Source: Chrysaora quinquecirrha
Lineage: Eukaryota; Cnidaria; Scyphozoa; Semaeostomeae; Pelagiidae
Assembly (NCBI GenBank): GCA_014526335.1
Contig: JACTAT010000052.1
Coordinates: 1,689,001 to 1,753,000, forward strand
DNA length: 64,000 nt
Direction of reading: 5' to 3'
Each line of letters begins with the position of its first letter. Within the stretch, counting starts at the first letter, position 1. The translations under genes were made by a program, and so were the position numbers. This document shows positions 10,625-22,029 of the stretch, in pieces. The notes beneath the pieces are model-generated. The model saw nothing but the letters and a program-made list of their open reading frames with translations. It was not told the origin of the DNA and did no database searches.

Positions 10625-13600
10625 ATGAAAATGGAGAGGTAACTCTAATAATAATTTCTTGTGCGTTTCTTATTAATAATTTAATGCATTTTAAAACAAT
10701 TTTCTTTCGTTTTATTACCCAACTTACCCCAGTAGACCCTACAAGATATCGCAAAAAAGACTTAATCCTTTTATAGAAATGAAAAGCCATATATCGAAAG
10801 GCTTGAGGAAAATATTATAAACAAAATTAGACAAAAGGAGAAACACGTAAGTAATAATTCTTTTAGCAACATCATACATTCATCATACATTCATACATCA
10901 TACATCATACATTTTGAATGCTGTTGGCAAGACCCAGCAAGACCCAAATTAAAACAAAAACTGATTTTAACCGACTTTTCTACTGACTGCCGGATCAAAG
11001 AGAACTTGGTAGATAGCCCAACTACTGTCAGCTCACCTCATATTGTCAGACCCAAAGACGTTACTGAATTTGATTATAACACTTGAGAAAGGATCAAATA
11101 TTGCTCTGGTAAGGCTCAAAGAAACTCTTCTACTACAAAGAAACAATCATAGCTATCCCTTTAAATTACGAGTGTTAATAATAAAATAGAATAAATTAGA
11201 AAATTGGACACTTTTAAATGGAACATAAAGAAATGGCCTGGTCCCAATATAAATGTAGCTTGTAAGCTAAATCTGTATGTGATGTATATTTAAAACAACC
11301 TTGTTATGTAGAAATCGACCAAAAATAATATTAAAACAAACGGACAAAAATGCATCATAGGTATTGTAAAATTTCTTAAAATGGCTAATCTTAGAAAAGA
11401 TTCCGTTTCAGTCCTAATTCATATTCTCTTTCAGATATTTGAATGGTTGAATTGGACTATTTCTGTGAGAAAAGATAACGATTTAATAGAATGTTTGGCG
11501 GTTAGGGCATCCACAATTAGAGATGAGTTTTCAAATCTAACTAGCAAGGTACATTTTTCTGTAGTATTACATGTACGTATATTACTTGCTATAAAATCAA
11601 GCCGTATTTCAAAGCTCAATGTTAACCTGCGAATCAAGGCAAAATTTGCAGTGAACGCTAAATCAACTCTTTGAGAATATTATACCGTATTATCTCAGTA
11701 GAAAGAGTCAGATAAGAGGCAAAATAAGCATGTAGTGATTCTCCTGTAATACAGTGCATATGTCTCAGTTGTACAAAGTGTGCAGTGTCAGAGTTTTGTA
11801 AAAACACTTTTGAATATCTTGCTGATTCATGCTCTCTTATAGGAAACAAAGCGAGAAGCCACTCTTCAGCTTACAAATGGCTTTTCAATCTCAACGCCTT
11901 TTGCTCTCACTGGAAAAGTTTGCAGCGAGAAGGATCTGAGATCAAGAAAAAAAAAAAGACATCAAATGCCAAAGGTCAGTTTCCTTGATTTATCAGAACC
12001 AAAGATTTCGCCGCTCGAGTATAGTTAGCTCCCTATGGCATCCCACAACCTCCCCGGACTCTAGCGAAAGTTCAGAAGGCTGCAAGTTAAAAGGCAGCAA
12101 GTTAAAAGGCAGCTGAGTGGTATCTTGTCTTTCCAAGGCTAAACTGGTACTAATATTCACCCGCATCGCGGGTGTCAAGGTAAAAACTCACCCGCATCGC
12201 GGGTGTCAAGGTAAAAAGCTCGCCCGCATAGCGGGCGTCAAGTTAAAAAGCTAGTATCTTGCTGATTCATGCTCTCTTATAGGAAACAAAGCGGGAAGCC
12301 ACTTCTCAACTAACAAATGGGTTTTCCATCTCGACACCTTTTGCCCTCCCAGGCAAAGTTTGTGGAGAGAAAGATATAAGATCGAGAAAAAAAAAAACAT
12401 CAAATGCCAAAGGTAAGTTTCCTTGATTTATCAGAACCAAAGATTTCGCCGCTCGAGTATTTGATCTGTATTTGATCTCAGCAAATTTAGCTTCATTTTA
12501 AGAGATTTATTTTGTCAGCTCTTGCACAATTTAATAGAGATATTCACAATACTTGTTGTGGATAACTATACGAATCGAAAAAACCAGTCTTTTTGTTTGT
12601 TTAATGCCCTACAGCAACATAAGTGTAACGCCATTTAACTTAGCCAGGCAAAATTTGCAGGGAACGCTAAATCAACTGTTTGAGAATATTATACCGTATT
12701 ATCTCAGTAGAAAGAGTCAGATAAGAGGCAAAATAAGCATGTAGTGATTCTCCTGTAATACAGTGCATATGTCTCAGTTGTACAAAGTGTGCAGTGTCAG
12801 AGTTTTGTAAAAACACTTTTGAATATCTTGCTGATTCATGCTCTCTTATAGGAAACAAAGCGAGAAGCCACTCTTCAGCTTACAAATGGCTTTTCAATCT
12901 CAACGCCTTTTGCTCTCCCTGGAAAAGGTTGCAACGAGAAGGATCTAAGAAGAAGAAAAAAAAAAGACATCAAATGCCAAAGGTCAGTTTCCTTGATTTA
13001 TCAGAACCAAAGATTTCGCCGCTCGAGTATTTGATCTGTATTTGATCTCAGCAAATTTAGCTTCATTTTAAGAGATTTATTTTGTCAGCTCTTGCACAAT
13101 TTAATAGAGATATTCACAATACTTGTTGTGGATAACTATACGAATCGAAAAAACCAGTCTTTTTGTTTGTTTAATGCCCTACAGCAACATAAGTGTAACG
13201 CCATTTAACTTAGCCAGGCAAAATTTGCAGTGAACGCTAAATCAACTCTTTGAGAATATTATACCGTATTATCTCAGTAGAAAGAGTCAGATAAGAGGCA
13301 AAATAAGCATGTAGTGATTCTCCTGTAATACAGTGCATATGTCTCAGTAATAACAGAGACATGGTCGCTAATAACAGAGACTTGCGGAAACAGTATATGT
13401 AAGTATATTTTCAAAAAAATAATGGATTAAAAGAATTCGATAATAGGTAAATAGGTAGTAGAATGGAAATAAAAGCGACGGGATTCCGATCTTGAAGCCA
13501 TGCTGACGTCAAATTAATCAACATGATGCTTATTAGTTGTACGATTTGGCTAAACAAAAATAGATTGATACAAGAAACGATTAATACGTCAAATTAAACA

Positions 13601-14001
13601 TGTGAATGAATTTTATCTCAGAAAAGTCTCCACTTTATCAAAGGAAAGTTGAAAAAATTCAACCCGGCATCGACGGGTACCAGGGCTAGTTCATCATAAA
13701 ACAGAACAGTTACAGAAAAATATTGAGGGAGGGGTTGGAAACACCCCTATAAAAAGCTTGAGGGAGGGGTTGAAAACATCTCCCCTCTATCCCAGGAAGG
13801 ATTAGGGTTAAAACGTATCGGAGGATAGAGGATATTGTAATGTTAACTGAAAAATTTGTGTTTCAGGACATCCAGAAATTGTAGCAAGATTTAGGGAGAA
13901 CATCGAGTTAATCGAAAACATGTTCGACTCTGTGCTTTTCCCCGAGGTAAAGATAAATGTGATGCGAGCAGACAAAGCAATGATAAGGAAGAAATTCATT
14001 C
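10625..14001 (+). CDS. Exon a-f family gene, exons a-e (unrecognised protein)
   Basis: I do not recognise the protein. Exons: a 10625-10638 (ATG), b 10777-10846, c 11435-11548, d in three copies (11843-11974, 12283-12412, 12852-12982), e 13867-14001, each with AG/GT borders. a+b+c are phase-consistent and give a charged start (PYIERLEENI) then FEWLNWTISVRKD. Exon d contains TNGFSISTPFAL and a Lys run. Only the 12283 copy ends in phase 1 with a GTAAGT donor and so fits exon e (HPEIVARFRENIELIENMF). Exon e ends in phase 1, matching exon f copies downstream at 14529 and 17769. An alternative start 7 bases upstream (MTDENGE) works with a weaker acceptor for exon b. Whether this locus is still expressed is unknown. 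Confidence 0.5.
11843..11974 (+). CDS. Exon d, copy 1, of the exon a-f family
   Basis: In the frame following exon c it is open for exactly 44 codons and ends in phase 0 before GTCAGT. Against copy 2 (12283) most differences are synonymous (about twelve silent against four or five changing), a sign of past purifying selection. The A-run near its end has one extra base relative to copy 2, which changes the exit phase, so this copy does not join exon e in frame. Confidence 0.55.
12158..12237. repeat. Three tandem hairpins with a compensatory change
   Basis: Three units of 31-32 bp each hold a perfect 7-bp stem with a 3-base loop: CACCCGCATCGCGGGTG at 12158 and 12189, and CGCCCGCATAGCGGGCG at 12221. 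In the third unit the second stem pair is changed on both sides (A to G and T to C), which keeps pairing. Units are joined by TCAAGGTAAAA-like spacers. It sits between exon d copies 1 and 2. Confidence 0.85.
12283..12412 (+). CDS. Exon d, copy 2, of the exon a-f family (best-formed)
   Basis: 130 bp with a TATAG acceptor and GTAAGT donor. Opens in phase 0 (ETKREATSQL) and leaves in phase 1, which is what exon e needs. It is diverged from copies 1 and 3, which closely resemble each other, so it is probably the older or ancestral exon. Confidence 0.55.
12658..13345 (+). repeat. Segmental copies of the exon c-to-d intron and exon d
   Basis: The block from TTTGCAG(T/G)GAACGCTAAATC through exon d and the CCGCTCGAGTAT flank (about 11645-12019) recurs at about 12652-13030. 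Its first part recurs again at about 13224-13350. Exon d copy 3 (12852-12982) has another A-run length and leaves in phase 2, so it would break the frame with exon e. Confidence 0.8.
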
Positions 14002-14528
14002 GTATGCATTTAAGCAGTTTGTTTATTATATTTTTAAAACCATTTCTGTCTATGTTACATATTACAGGTGATCAGTGTTACATATTACAGTATTAGTGAT
14101 CAGTATTACATATAAGTGCCACTTCTTTGTTCCAAAGTTTAGTTATGATGAGATGTTTGACCCACGCTTTGACCACACAACAACATCAATTTTAAGGTGG
14201 TGGCAAAAACTGGGACTCGGGTAATAATCCTCGCCTCGGGTAATAAACTGGAACAATAAAACACAGTATGGTGTAGTCACCTAGCCGTAAATGTTTCGCT
14301 TATCGTATATAGCTGTGTACTTTTTGCGCCAACTAGCTCAATTAGCTATATTTAGAGCAACACTCAGATACCTTGTTATCCAAGGTGAAGGTGAAGGTGA
14401 AGGCTTCTGACACCACGAGTCCGCTCATATTTTGCATATATTTTGATATTTTGATATTTTGCAATTTTATTTATGTTACTTCATTAAATACGATTTTATT
14501 TACATTGTGCTGATGTTGATTTTTTAAG

Positions 14529-14692
14529 GTGAAGGTGTGCAAGGTATAACTGAAAAGAGTTGGAAACTCAAATTACCAACGAGGTGAATGGCTGTAAACG
14601 TATCCAAGGATTTTGGCAAAAGAAAAAAAATAGACCTGTATGGTGGCCCAAAAATGTTTTATTTGCTTCACCAAACAGACGACCAGCCCAAG
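14529..14692 (+). pseudogene. Exon f, copy 1 (frameshifted)
   Basis: The acceptor TTTTTAAG and donor GTAAAT are kept and the second half reads RPVWWPKNVLFASPNRRPAQ. The exon is 164 bp against 165 bp in the intact copy at 17769-17933; one base is missing within the first 40 bp, so the frame breaks before the WWP motif. A truncated further copy lies at 14934-15004 inside a duplicated segment. Confidence 0.7.
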
Positions 14693-14715
14693 GTAAATAC
14701 GATTATTACCAAGAT

Positions 14716-15004
14716 CCGAGTTGAACAACCCCAATCCTAAACAATGGCAATTCCTTTTATAAGCTAGATAGCGGAATTTTTTATTGCTTTTGCCCTGTCA
14801 TGTATCCCCAAGTAATTGGTTACTGCAATGTTTAGCAACGTTGATTTAGAACTAGTTTACATTTCGCAAATTTATTTATGTTGCTGCATTGTATACGATT
14901 TTATCTATATTATGCTGGTGTTGATTTTTCAAGATGAAGGTGTGCAAGGTGTAAAAAGCAAGGAGTTAGAAACTTTAATTACCAACGAGTTGAATGGGTG
15001 TAAG
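14716..15004 (+). repeat. Segmental duplication matching 17551-17839
   Basis: The constant offset of 2835 bp runs from CCGAGTTGAACAACCCC to GAATGGGTGTAAG. The segment carries the intron before exon f and the first 71 bp of exon f, then stops abruptly where the 575-bp duplication (15005) begins. This is a chimeric junction. Confidence 0.85.
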
Positions 15005-15579
15005 CTGATAGGGAGATAAGAGTTTGTAAGATTTTTATGAGATTTTGCAAATAGTAAAAAGAAAATTGCCCTACGCATTTCGCATTTTGTCAAACATTTT
15101 GTGGAATCGAGAACTTCCGCTCTCCCTGATAGCGCTCTTAAATGAGGATGTTGAAATTCTAAATTAGTATTTTCTTTTCTTCACATTTACAAATGTTCAT
15201 AATTTAAACTATTCCATTTCCTCTAGGTAAGAAAATGGATGAAAAAGTTTAAGAGAAAACATAAAAATGAAGCCTAAGGCAATACTAATTTACAAATTAG
15301 ATGGAGAGGTCAATTTTGTAGGTACATATGTTTTCCTATTAACCAATAGCTCAATTTTAAGTCTGAAGATGTACGCTCTCAACGCTACAGATCCAGAGGT
15401 CACAGTTCAGAGATCAGATCGCTCTAGTTGCCATAAGTTTGAGTCCTGATCTTTCCATTTTTTCATGTGTTAACATAAAGGACATCATACGCCTAGCGGC
15501 CAAAGCACCCATGCCATAAGTGGAGACAATTTTCACTTATTGAGCATGGTGGATTGCAAAAATGAAGGTTATAAGTGCA
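15005..15579 (+). repeat. 575-bp segmental duplication, copy 2
   Basis: Second copy of 9835-10409 (see that entry). It abuts the truncated exon f fragment, so the two duplications were joined here. Confidence 0.85.
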
Positions 15580-15784
15580 GGAGTTAGGCCTGGCTAAGTT
15601 GCGTGTCCCGTACTTAATAGGGTTATATAGTTACATTTTAAAGCAAAAAATAAAAATTTTGGGAAGCGTACATTTAATCTAGTCAACATTGTATAAGAAT
15701 AATATTGAAAATTATATTTCACAACTTTATTTTTTAACGCTGCACTGTATGCGATTTTATTTATGTTGGTGTTGTCTTTTTAAG

Positions 15785-15915
15785 GTGAAGGTATGCAAGG
15801 TGTAACCATCAAAGAGTTGCAGACACTAATTACAAACGAGGTGAATGGCTGCAAACATATTCAAGGCTTTTGGTAAAATATAAAAAACAAGCCTGTATGG
15901 TGTCCCAAAAATGCC
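15785..15915 (+). pseudogene. Exon f, copy 2 (premature stop)
   Basis: The sequence aligns with exon f (GEGMQGVTIKELQTLITNEV, then NGCKHIQGFW). The codon after GFW is TAA, one of the two Trp codons of the WWP motif is changed to Cys, and no donor follows. A dead exon copy. Confidence 0.75.
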
Positions 15916-16239
15916 ATATAGTAGGGTTTTTAGCGTTGACGGCAATTGCTATAGTAAAAGATTCTTGCAGAGTTTTTTAACTTAAAAATTGAAATTTCGA
16001 AAATTACTTGAAATTCATGTTTTATGTGCAGTATCGTGTTCTTAGCATCAGAATATGGACTCTTTCCTGACTTGACCCAAATAGCTTTAGGGGTTATTTT
16101 TTTCGGAAACATCTCATAAAGCACATCAATAAAATACATTGCTTAATTTAGAAGCGAAAATAGTTTCTTAGTTTTTGTTTTACATCTTACTTAGTCTATA
16201 TATAGTAGAGTTTCTTGTTTAGGAAAAAAGCCATATAGT

Positions 16240-16664
16240 CCCAGATGGGGTACTCGTATATCTTTACGACAGGGGTGCTTAGGCTACTTTTTGGGTTTAA
16301 AATTGCAGTAAAATTTATTTTTTTGAATCAGTCAATCCCGCAATTATTATTTTGGATTCATGAAATTCAAAATTATTTTTTTGGGTCTCCAAATACAATC
16401 ATACAGTACAGTAATTCATAAGACAGTAGAATTGATAGTATTTCATATTATAACAGTTTTTTTGAAAACTAGAAACAGTAGTGTCGTGCTTTCATCCTTA
16501 AATCTTAGGAAAGAGAGAAAGTTTATCACAATCTTAAAAATTGCAGACATTATTTTTGTGAGTCAATTTTCTTGCTTGAAATTATTTTTTTTTGGGTTTA
16601 CGGTTGGCACCTCCGCCTGAGCACCCCTATCGTAAAGATATATGAGTACCCCCCCCCCCCTGGG
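16240..16664. mobile_element. Poly-G-ended hAT-type miniature element (425 bp)
   Basis: The ends are imperfect inverted repeats of about 45 bp: CCCAG...GGGGTACTCGTATATC on the left and GATATATGAGTACC plus a long C-run and CTGGG on the right. The blocks ACGACAGGGGTGCTTAGGC / GCCTGAGCACCCCTATCGT are mirrored inside. A perfect 8-bp target duplication CATATAGT flanks it (16232-16239 and 16665-16672). No transposase. The interior is AT-rich with TTTTTTTGGG-type motifs. Confidence 0.9.
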
Positions 16665-16692
16665 CATATAGTTCTAATAGTTTCTTATAAAG

Positions 16693-16800
16693 AATACGAG
16701 TGTAGCTCAGTAGATAAAGCATTGGCATTAATGACCAGAAGACACAGATTAAGACCAGATCGTGCTATTGACCATAGGTTTGATCTTCAAAATTTTCAAA
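16693..16800 (+). repeat. tRNA-derived SINE fragment
   Basis: GTGTAGCTCAGTAGATAAAGC matches a tRNA A-box/D-arm and CATAGGTTTGATCTTC resembles a B-box/T-arm, but the anticodon region does not fold into a tRNA. It lies 20 bp after the hAT-type element. Confidence 0.6.
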
Positions 16801-17150
16801 GCTAGAGCGATGATACTTGACACAGGCACTGACCAATGGACTACGAGTAATGTATTAAATTGAGCGTCTCCCAGTTTCATGATGACGTCATAATGAAATG
16901 ACATCATTATGAAAACATGTTATTGACCTTCCTTAATGTCAATAAAATCCAGAAATTTCTGTACTTGCAAAGAATCGGTCAATTTTGATAAGATTTAGTG
17001 GTAAAAATAGGCATTTACAATATATGTGGTTTTGGCACGACCACATTCCATATTAGGCATTGTCACGTGACCTATTGCTATTATTATGGGTATTTTATAT
17101 CGCATTGTAGCTATAACATATACTTACATTATACTTCCATATACTTTCAG

Positions 17151-17264
17151 GTATTTGAATGGTTAAATTGGACTATTTCTGTCAGAAAAGATGACGATTT
17201 AATAGAATGTTTGGCGGTTAGAGCATCTACAATTAGAGATGAGTTCACAAATCTAACGAGCGAG
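17151..17264 (+). pseudogene. Exon c, isolated copy
   Basis: A 114-bp copy of exon c (FEWLNWTISVRKDDDLIECL) with intact AG acceptor and GT donor and no stop. Its upstream flank is unrelated to other copies. 50-60 bp downstream the sequence switches to the GGTTGCTCCCGAGTGG block found at 10443 and 22042, so it is a chimeric fragment without exons a and b nearby. Confidence 0.6.
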
Positions 17265-17768
17265 GTACATTTTTCTGTAGTATTACATGTACGTATATTA
17301 CTTGCTATAAAATCAAGCCGTAAAATAAGCTGGTTGCTCCCGAGTGGTTATATTAAATGAAAATTGCACCCTATTGCAAGAAAAGCGCTTGTATTGACTT
17401 GAAGTTAGTCGGGTCAAAAAAGTCAAAAAAGTAGGGTCAAAAAAGTTATTTGAGTGCACATCCACGTCTGATTTAAGTCAAGTACCCCCCCCCCCAACGG
17501 GCCCAGATTGCCCACACAGAATTGCGCGTCTTTTCAGAGTAAATTACTTTCCGAGTTGAACAACCCCAATCCTAAACAATGGCAATTCCTTTTATAAGCT
17601 AGATAGCGGAATTTTTTATTGCTTTTGCCCTGTCATGTATCCCCAAGTAATTGGTTACTGCAATGTTTAGCAACGTTGATTTAGAACTAGTTTACATTTC
17701 GCAAATTTATTTATGTTGCTGCATTGTATACGATTTTATCTATATTATGCTGGTGTTGATTTTTCAAG

Positions 17769-17933
17769 ATGAAGGTGTGCAAGGTGTAAAAAGCAAGGAG
17801 TTAGAAACTTTAATTACCAACGAGTTGAATGGGTGTAAGCACATACAAGGCTTTTGGCAAAATAAAAGAAACAAGCCAATATGGTGGCCAAAAAATATTT
17901 CATTTGCTTCGCCGACTAGACGGCCAGCCCAAG
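17769..17933 (+). CDS. Exon f, intact copy with WWP motif
   Basis: 165 bp between TTTTCAAG and GTAAATAC, entering and leaving in phase 1, no stop. It reads ELETLITNELNGCKHIQGFW then NKPIWWPKNISFASPTRRPA. The KPIWWP core followed by a hydrophobic segment resembles the KPIWWPEDIPW segment of NRF1-type transcription factors; that is a short-motif resemblance recalled from family knowledge, not proof. The exon is phase-compatible with exon e (13867-14001). No following exon was found. Confidence 0.55.
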
Positions 17934-18860
17934 GTAAATACGATTATTACCAAGACCCGAGTTGCCTGACCCCAATCCGAAACAATGGCAATTCATTTTA
18001 TAAGATGGATAACGGAATTTTTTATTGCTTTTGCCCTGTCATGTATCCCCAAGTAATTGGTTACTGCAATGTTTAGCAACGTTGATTTACATTGACAAAA
18101 GGATTTGAACTGAAAATGCTGGAAAGCAACACATACCTTGCTTTATTGTTGCTTAGAACTTCTCAATGACCTCTTACATTGCTTAACTTTTATGTGATCC
18201 TAGCCCTAGTAACTTATTAACCAGATGGTTATTAGAATAATTGTATTTTCGATTTAAATCAGTTTGGAGTTCAGTTACAATAGATGCAATGTAGAGATAA
18301 ATAACTTCGGGTTGATTATACTCTTTACCCCCAGAGTGCAGGGAGTTTTCGTATTAGATGCACGATGAAAAGTGAAAAGTTCTCCGGGGTGTTTCGGCAT
18401 CACTTTCGAATCAATATTTCAATATCAATTCATCATTACACAGTACGTCATATGCTAACAACAAGGCTGATAGAAAGGTTCTTTCTTCCGAGGTCAAATC
18501 CTTTTCAACAGGAATCTGGTACGCCTTTTGACTAGTAAATGCCACTCGGTTCTGTGGACACGATCCGGTTTCAAGAAATCCTACCAAATTGTAAGGTCAT
18601 TTCATAAGACAAAAGCGACCCTCTTCAGAGCAAATGCCGTTTCAAAATGCCGAATGCCTGGATTGGTTTTTTTTATTTCAATAAGTTTCGTTCCCTTCAA
18701 ATATGTTTCGTCGTTATGTTTCTGTAATTTCCCTTCTTTCAATTTATTTTGTCCTGTTCTGTCGGGTTTTGGGTTGTTTAGATTTGTTTTATCTTGTTTC
18801 AATATGTTTTCGATGCCTTGTTTCTCTTTTTATATGAATGAACATCAATTCTATATTGCA

Positions 18861-18942
18861 GGAGGGGAACGTCTTTCGCGGCCAGAAGTCAAGCAAGTAG
18901 GCCAATGCTTACATAGATACCTCATTTCCTTAAGAAGGTACT
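18861..18942 (+). CDS. Possible isolated exon
   Basis: TATTGCAG precedes and GTACTG follows an open segment reading GERLSRPEVKQVGQCLHRYL. Composition looks coding, but no neighbouring exon, start or stop was found and the family is not recognised. It could belong to the exon a-f family or be chance. Confidence 0.25.
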
Positions 18943-19451
18943 GTATACACATCTTTGATTTTGAAACACCGCATTTTGATTAGGACCATAACAATACATA
19001 CTCTTTGTATTATATTAAAACGAATTCCTTCTAATTCGATATTTCCAATATGTCATCATAAGCTTTTAACAAAAAAGATTGTGAATTGCAACGAAAAGTA
19101 GCAAAAGCATTTGTAATACAAATTTTGTGCCAAAAAAAAAGAGCCATTGAGGACTGAAATTTGAGAAGAAAGATATGATAGTAAAGTAGTATTATAGACT
19201 AGCAAAGTTGCCTGTGATGCACAACCACAAAAGACGCACTTTCTTTAAAAATGGACGACTGTTCAAAAGTATCGATTTCGCCTCTTTTTTCTAGCACCGA
19301 GTATCGAAAGAAGGTACTTTTATAAAAGCTGGTTGTCAAAAGGGATATTTTGAAAAAGTTGAATGTTACTTTAATGTTGTAATTTCATCATGGAGTACAA
19401 TTTCGCCGATTTTTCTTAAGCCGGGTATCATTTGGAGGGAACATTCTAAAG

Positions 19452-19566
19452 TCGGGTCAAAAAAGTTATTTGAGTGCACATCCCCGTCTGATTTAAGTCA
19501 AGTACCCCCCAACGGGCCCAGATTGCCCACACAGAACTGCGCGTCTTTTTCAGAGTAAATTACTTG
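19452..19566 (+). repeat. Duplicate of the 17425-17550 segment
   Basis: GGTCAAAAAAGTTATTTGAGTG through TCAAGTACC, a C-run, AACGGGCCCAGATTGCC and TTTCAGAGTAAATTACTT recurs at about 17433-17549. The C-run is much longer there. Flanks beyond the C-run are shared, so this is a segmental copy, not an independent insertion. Confidence 0.75.
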
Positions 19567-20844
19567 CGCTTGCAGACACACCTGTCACTGCACCTTTCAA
19601 CCCTCGAGTCGAAGTAAAGTCAATTTCTGACTCGACTCGAGGGGGTAACTTTAAAAGGAAATCATGGAGGTAGATGTGAATCCAAACTAACTCTTCGAAA
19701 CTTTCAAAATTGGTAGAAGACGTGGAAAAATAAAGTTCAATATATACTAGTCCGAACATACAGGACTATATTTGTTTTGATATATGTTCGTAGAAAGTAA
19801 ATGTTCTAATAAAATCTTAGCCTCTATTAAACGTCCGTCTTCAATAAACGTCCCTCTAAAGCATAGACAAATTTAATAAACGCCTGATCTGAAATAAGCG
19901 CCCGCCGCAAATCTCTATTCCTCCGTCAAAAGTGTCTCCCAAAATATAGTCCATAAAGTAACTAATTGTGTAGTGCATGACAAACAGTGACATTGAAAAT
20001 AGTCAAAATGAGATTAGCAAGACCAAAATATGTCTTTTTCAAGTGGGAATCAATCTAAGATAGACATTGTATGAGGACTATTGGGACTATTGGAAAGGGA
20101 TTTTCTGCGGCAAAAGCTAGAGAGCGAAAAGGTGGGAGGATTAGATCAACCAATCAAATGTCGATGGATTTGGTCTAATAGCTTATCTTGTTACTCCGTG
20201 ACATTACTCATAGGTTCCTTTGATCCAAGCTCAGTCGATACAGCACTAAGATCCAGAAGTTCATTGATTTTGAAATCACCAAGGCGTTTTTTTAATTTAA
20301 AGATCGTATTCCCATTTCCACATGCTCTCATGTTGTTTACAAATTTAAATGCGCAAGTTGCAATGCTTGTTAAGATGGGAAAACACTCCGTGATTTGGAT
20401 ACTCGCTGCAGTGAACATTTAGGATTGGGAAGAACGAATTTTGAAAACAAAAAGTCACTCCTCGTGATTTTCCTATGTAAAAGAAAGCCCCTAATGACTT
20501 TGATCTTTTAATTATGAAAGCCTCTTAATTGTGCACGATAAACTGTCCTCTAATACTCATCGAACCTTGTTTTGCATTAACAGAGCAAGCAATACTTGTC
20601 ACCCATGATTTTAAATCAGTGTTCATTTCTATTCGACTTCTTACACCTTATAACCTATATTTCCTTGACCATTGGCTATTTTGAAGAATCACAAAGTTCC
20701 AAAATTATTAGTTCTACAGTGTCTCCCAAAATCTCAAAAAATTGAATAAATGTTCTTCTTTGGCAATTGGATAGGAAAGGTGGTATGAGCTTATTTGAGC
20801 TTTACGTAGACCAATTTTCACTGGTCTACGACTATTTTTGTCAA

Positions 20845-21345
20845 GGGGCGCTTCACTCCTTGAAATCTCGTACACCTTTGCTGGAAAACCTATTTTTTTC
20901 ATAGAAATCCCTTGGAGATCCTTTTGTGTTCATAAAAATCTCTTCTGTTTTCATCAAAGTATTAGGTCTGCAATATGGCTCAATCAAAAGATTTAACAAA
21001 ACAGAAAGATGCATACTACAGATCTTCTAGAAAAAGAGTGAAAGCGGTAAGGCAAACATTTCAGACCTTGTTTAGACATTCAATTTAATTAAAATCGCTC
21101 TTAGTGCGCTGTTGTGGCGAATGCAAAAATTGCTTGGTTTAGACTGCGTATTAATTCCTTGGGCCTCCTTGGATCAATTTACTTCTTGGAATCTTGTACT
21201 CCCTTTGCTGGGAATTCTATTTTTTTTCATAGAAATCTCCTGGAAATCCTTTTGGATCAAGGGGAATTTGGTACGCCTTTTCAAGGAGTGAATTGCCTCT
21301 CGGCAAATCTGCTCCGCTCGTTGTGTGCTGTTTAAGCGAAAGGCG
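20845..21345. repeat. Direct repeats with inverted ends
   Basis: A block around GTACNCCCTTTGCTGG and TTTTTTTCATAGAAATC occurs at about 20858-20930 and again at 21184-21262. In the second copy CAATTTACTTCTTGGAATC is mirrored by TTTCAAGGAGTGAATTG near 21279-21295, which suggests a small inverted-repeat element. No coding support. Confidence 0.45.
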
Positions 21346-22029
21346 CTCCACTTCACTTCAATCCTAGCCAAGAAATCAACTTCAAGGTCTTATGTTTAGT
21401 TTTTGAAAGGTCTCTCAGCAAATATTGCAAATAAGATTAAGATGGATGCAGACTTGGTTCATATTTTAGAGAAAAAGCAAGGAAATTAACAATCACCTGA
21501 AATTTAAGGGGGCTTGGTTACTCATTTATTTGTTGAAATTTCTGTTTTTGGATTCACCCCTTTCACGCATCCAAAATCTGTGACCAGTTATCTTTTTTGT
21601 ATTTACCAATTAAAGATGAATTTCTAACCATCTGGACCTAGCAGGCATTACATTCGAAAGGAGAATCACTTGAAATGTCATGACATGAACCACTATAGCA
21701 GATAGTATTTGTAAACAGAAAAAAGTGTTTTCCATTAACATATGTAGAATTTGTCCAGGTTGAGATTACGCGTAGTCTACACGCTAGCGAATCTATACGC
21801 ACTACTATGGTGGATACTCACTACTGTGGTGATATTGTTTGGGTACTGGTTGATAATCTCTTTTTTGGTGGTTTTTTTATGCTTCGTGTGGTGGTGTTTT
21901 GGGTACTGTGCTGGATTTTTGGTTTTCATTTTTATTTTCTTGATTGGTTAAATCTTCCGGGAGGCATATTCCTCTACCCCTACCAAGAATATACACATGG
22001 ACTCCCAATGGGTACACATCAGCTCACGC

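Noticed and set aside
12158..12237. Short regularly spaced repeats as a CRISPR array
   Set aside because: Only three units, spacers nearly identical to each other, eukaryotic context.
16693..16800. Functional tRNA gene
   Set aside because: A- and B-box-like words are present but the arms do not fold into a full tRNA; SINE fragment is more likely.
20081..20422. Open frames on both strands
   Set aside because: Both are short, share the same DNA and match no family or splice pattern I can see.
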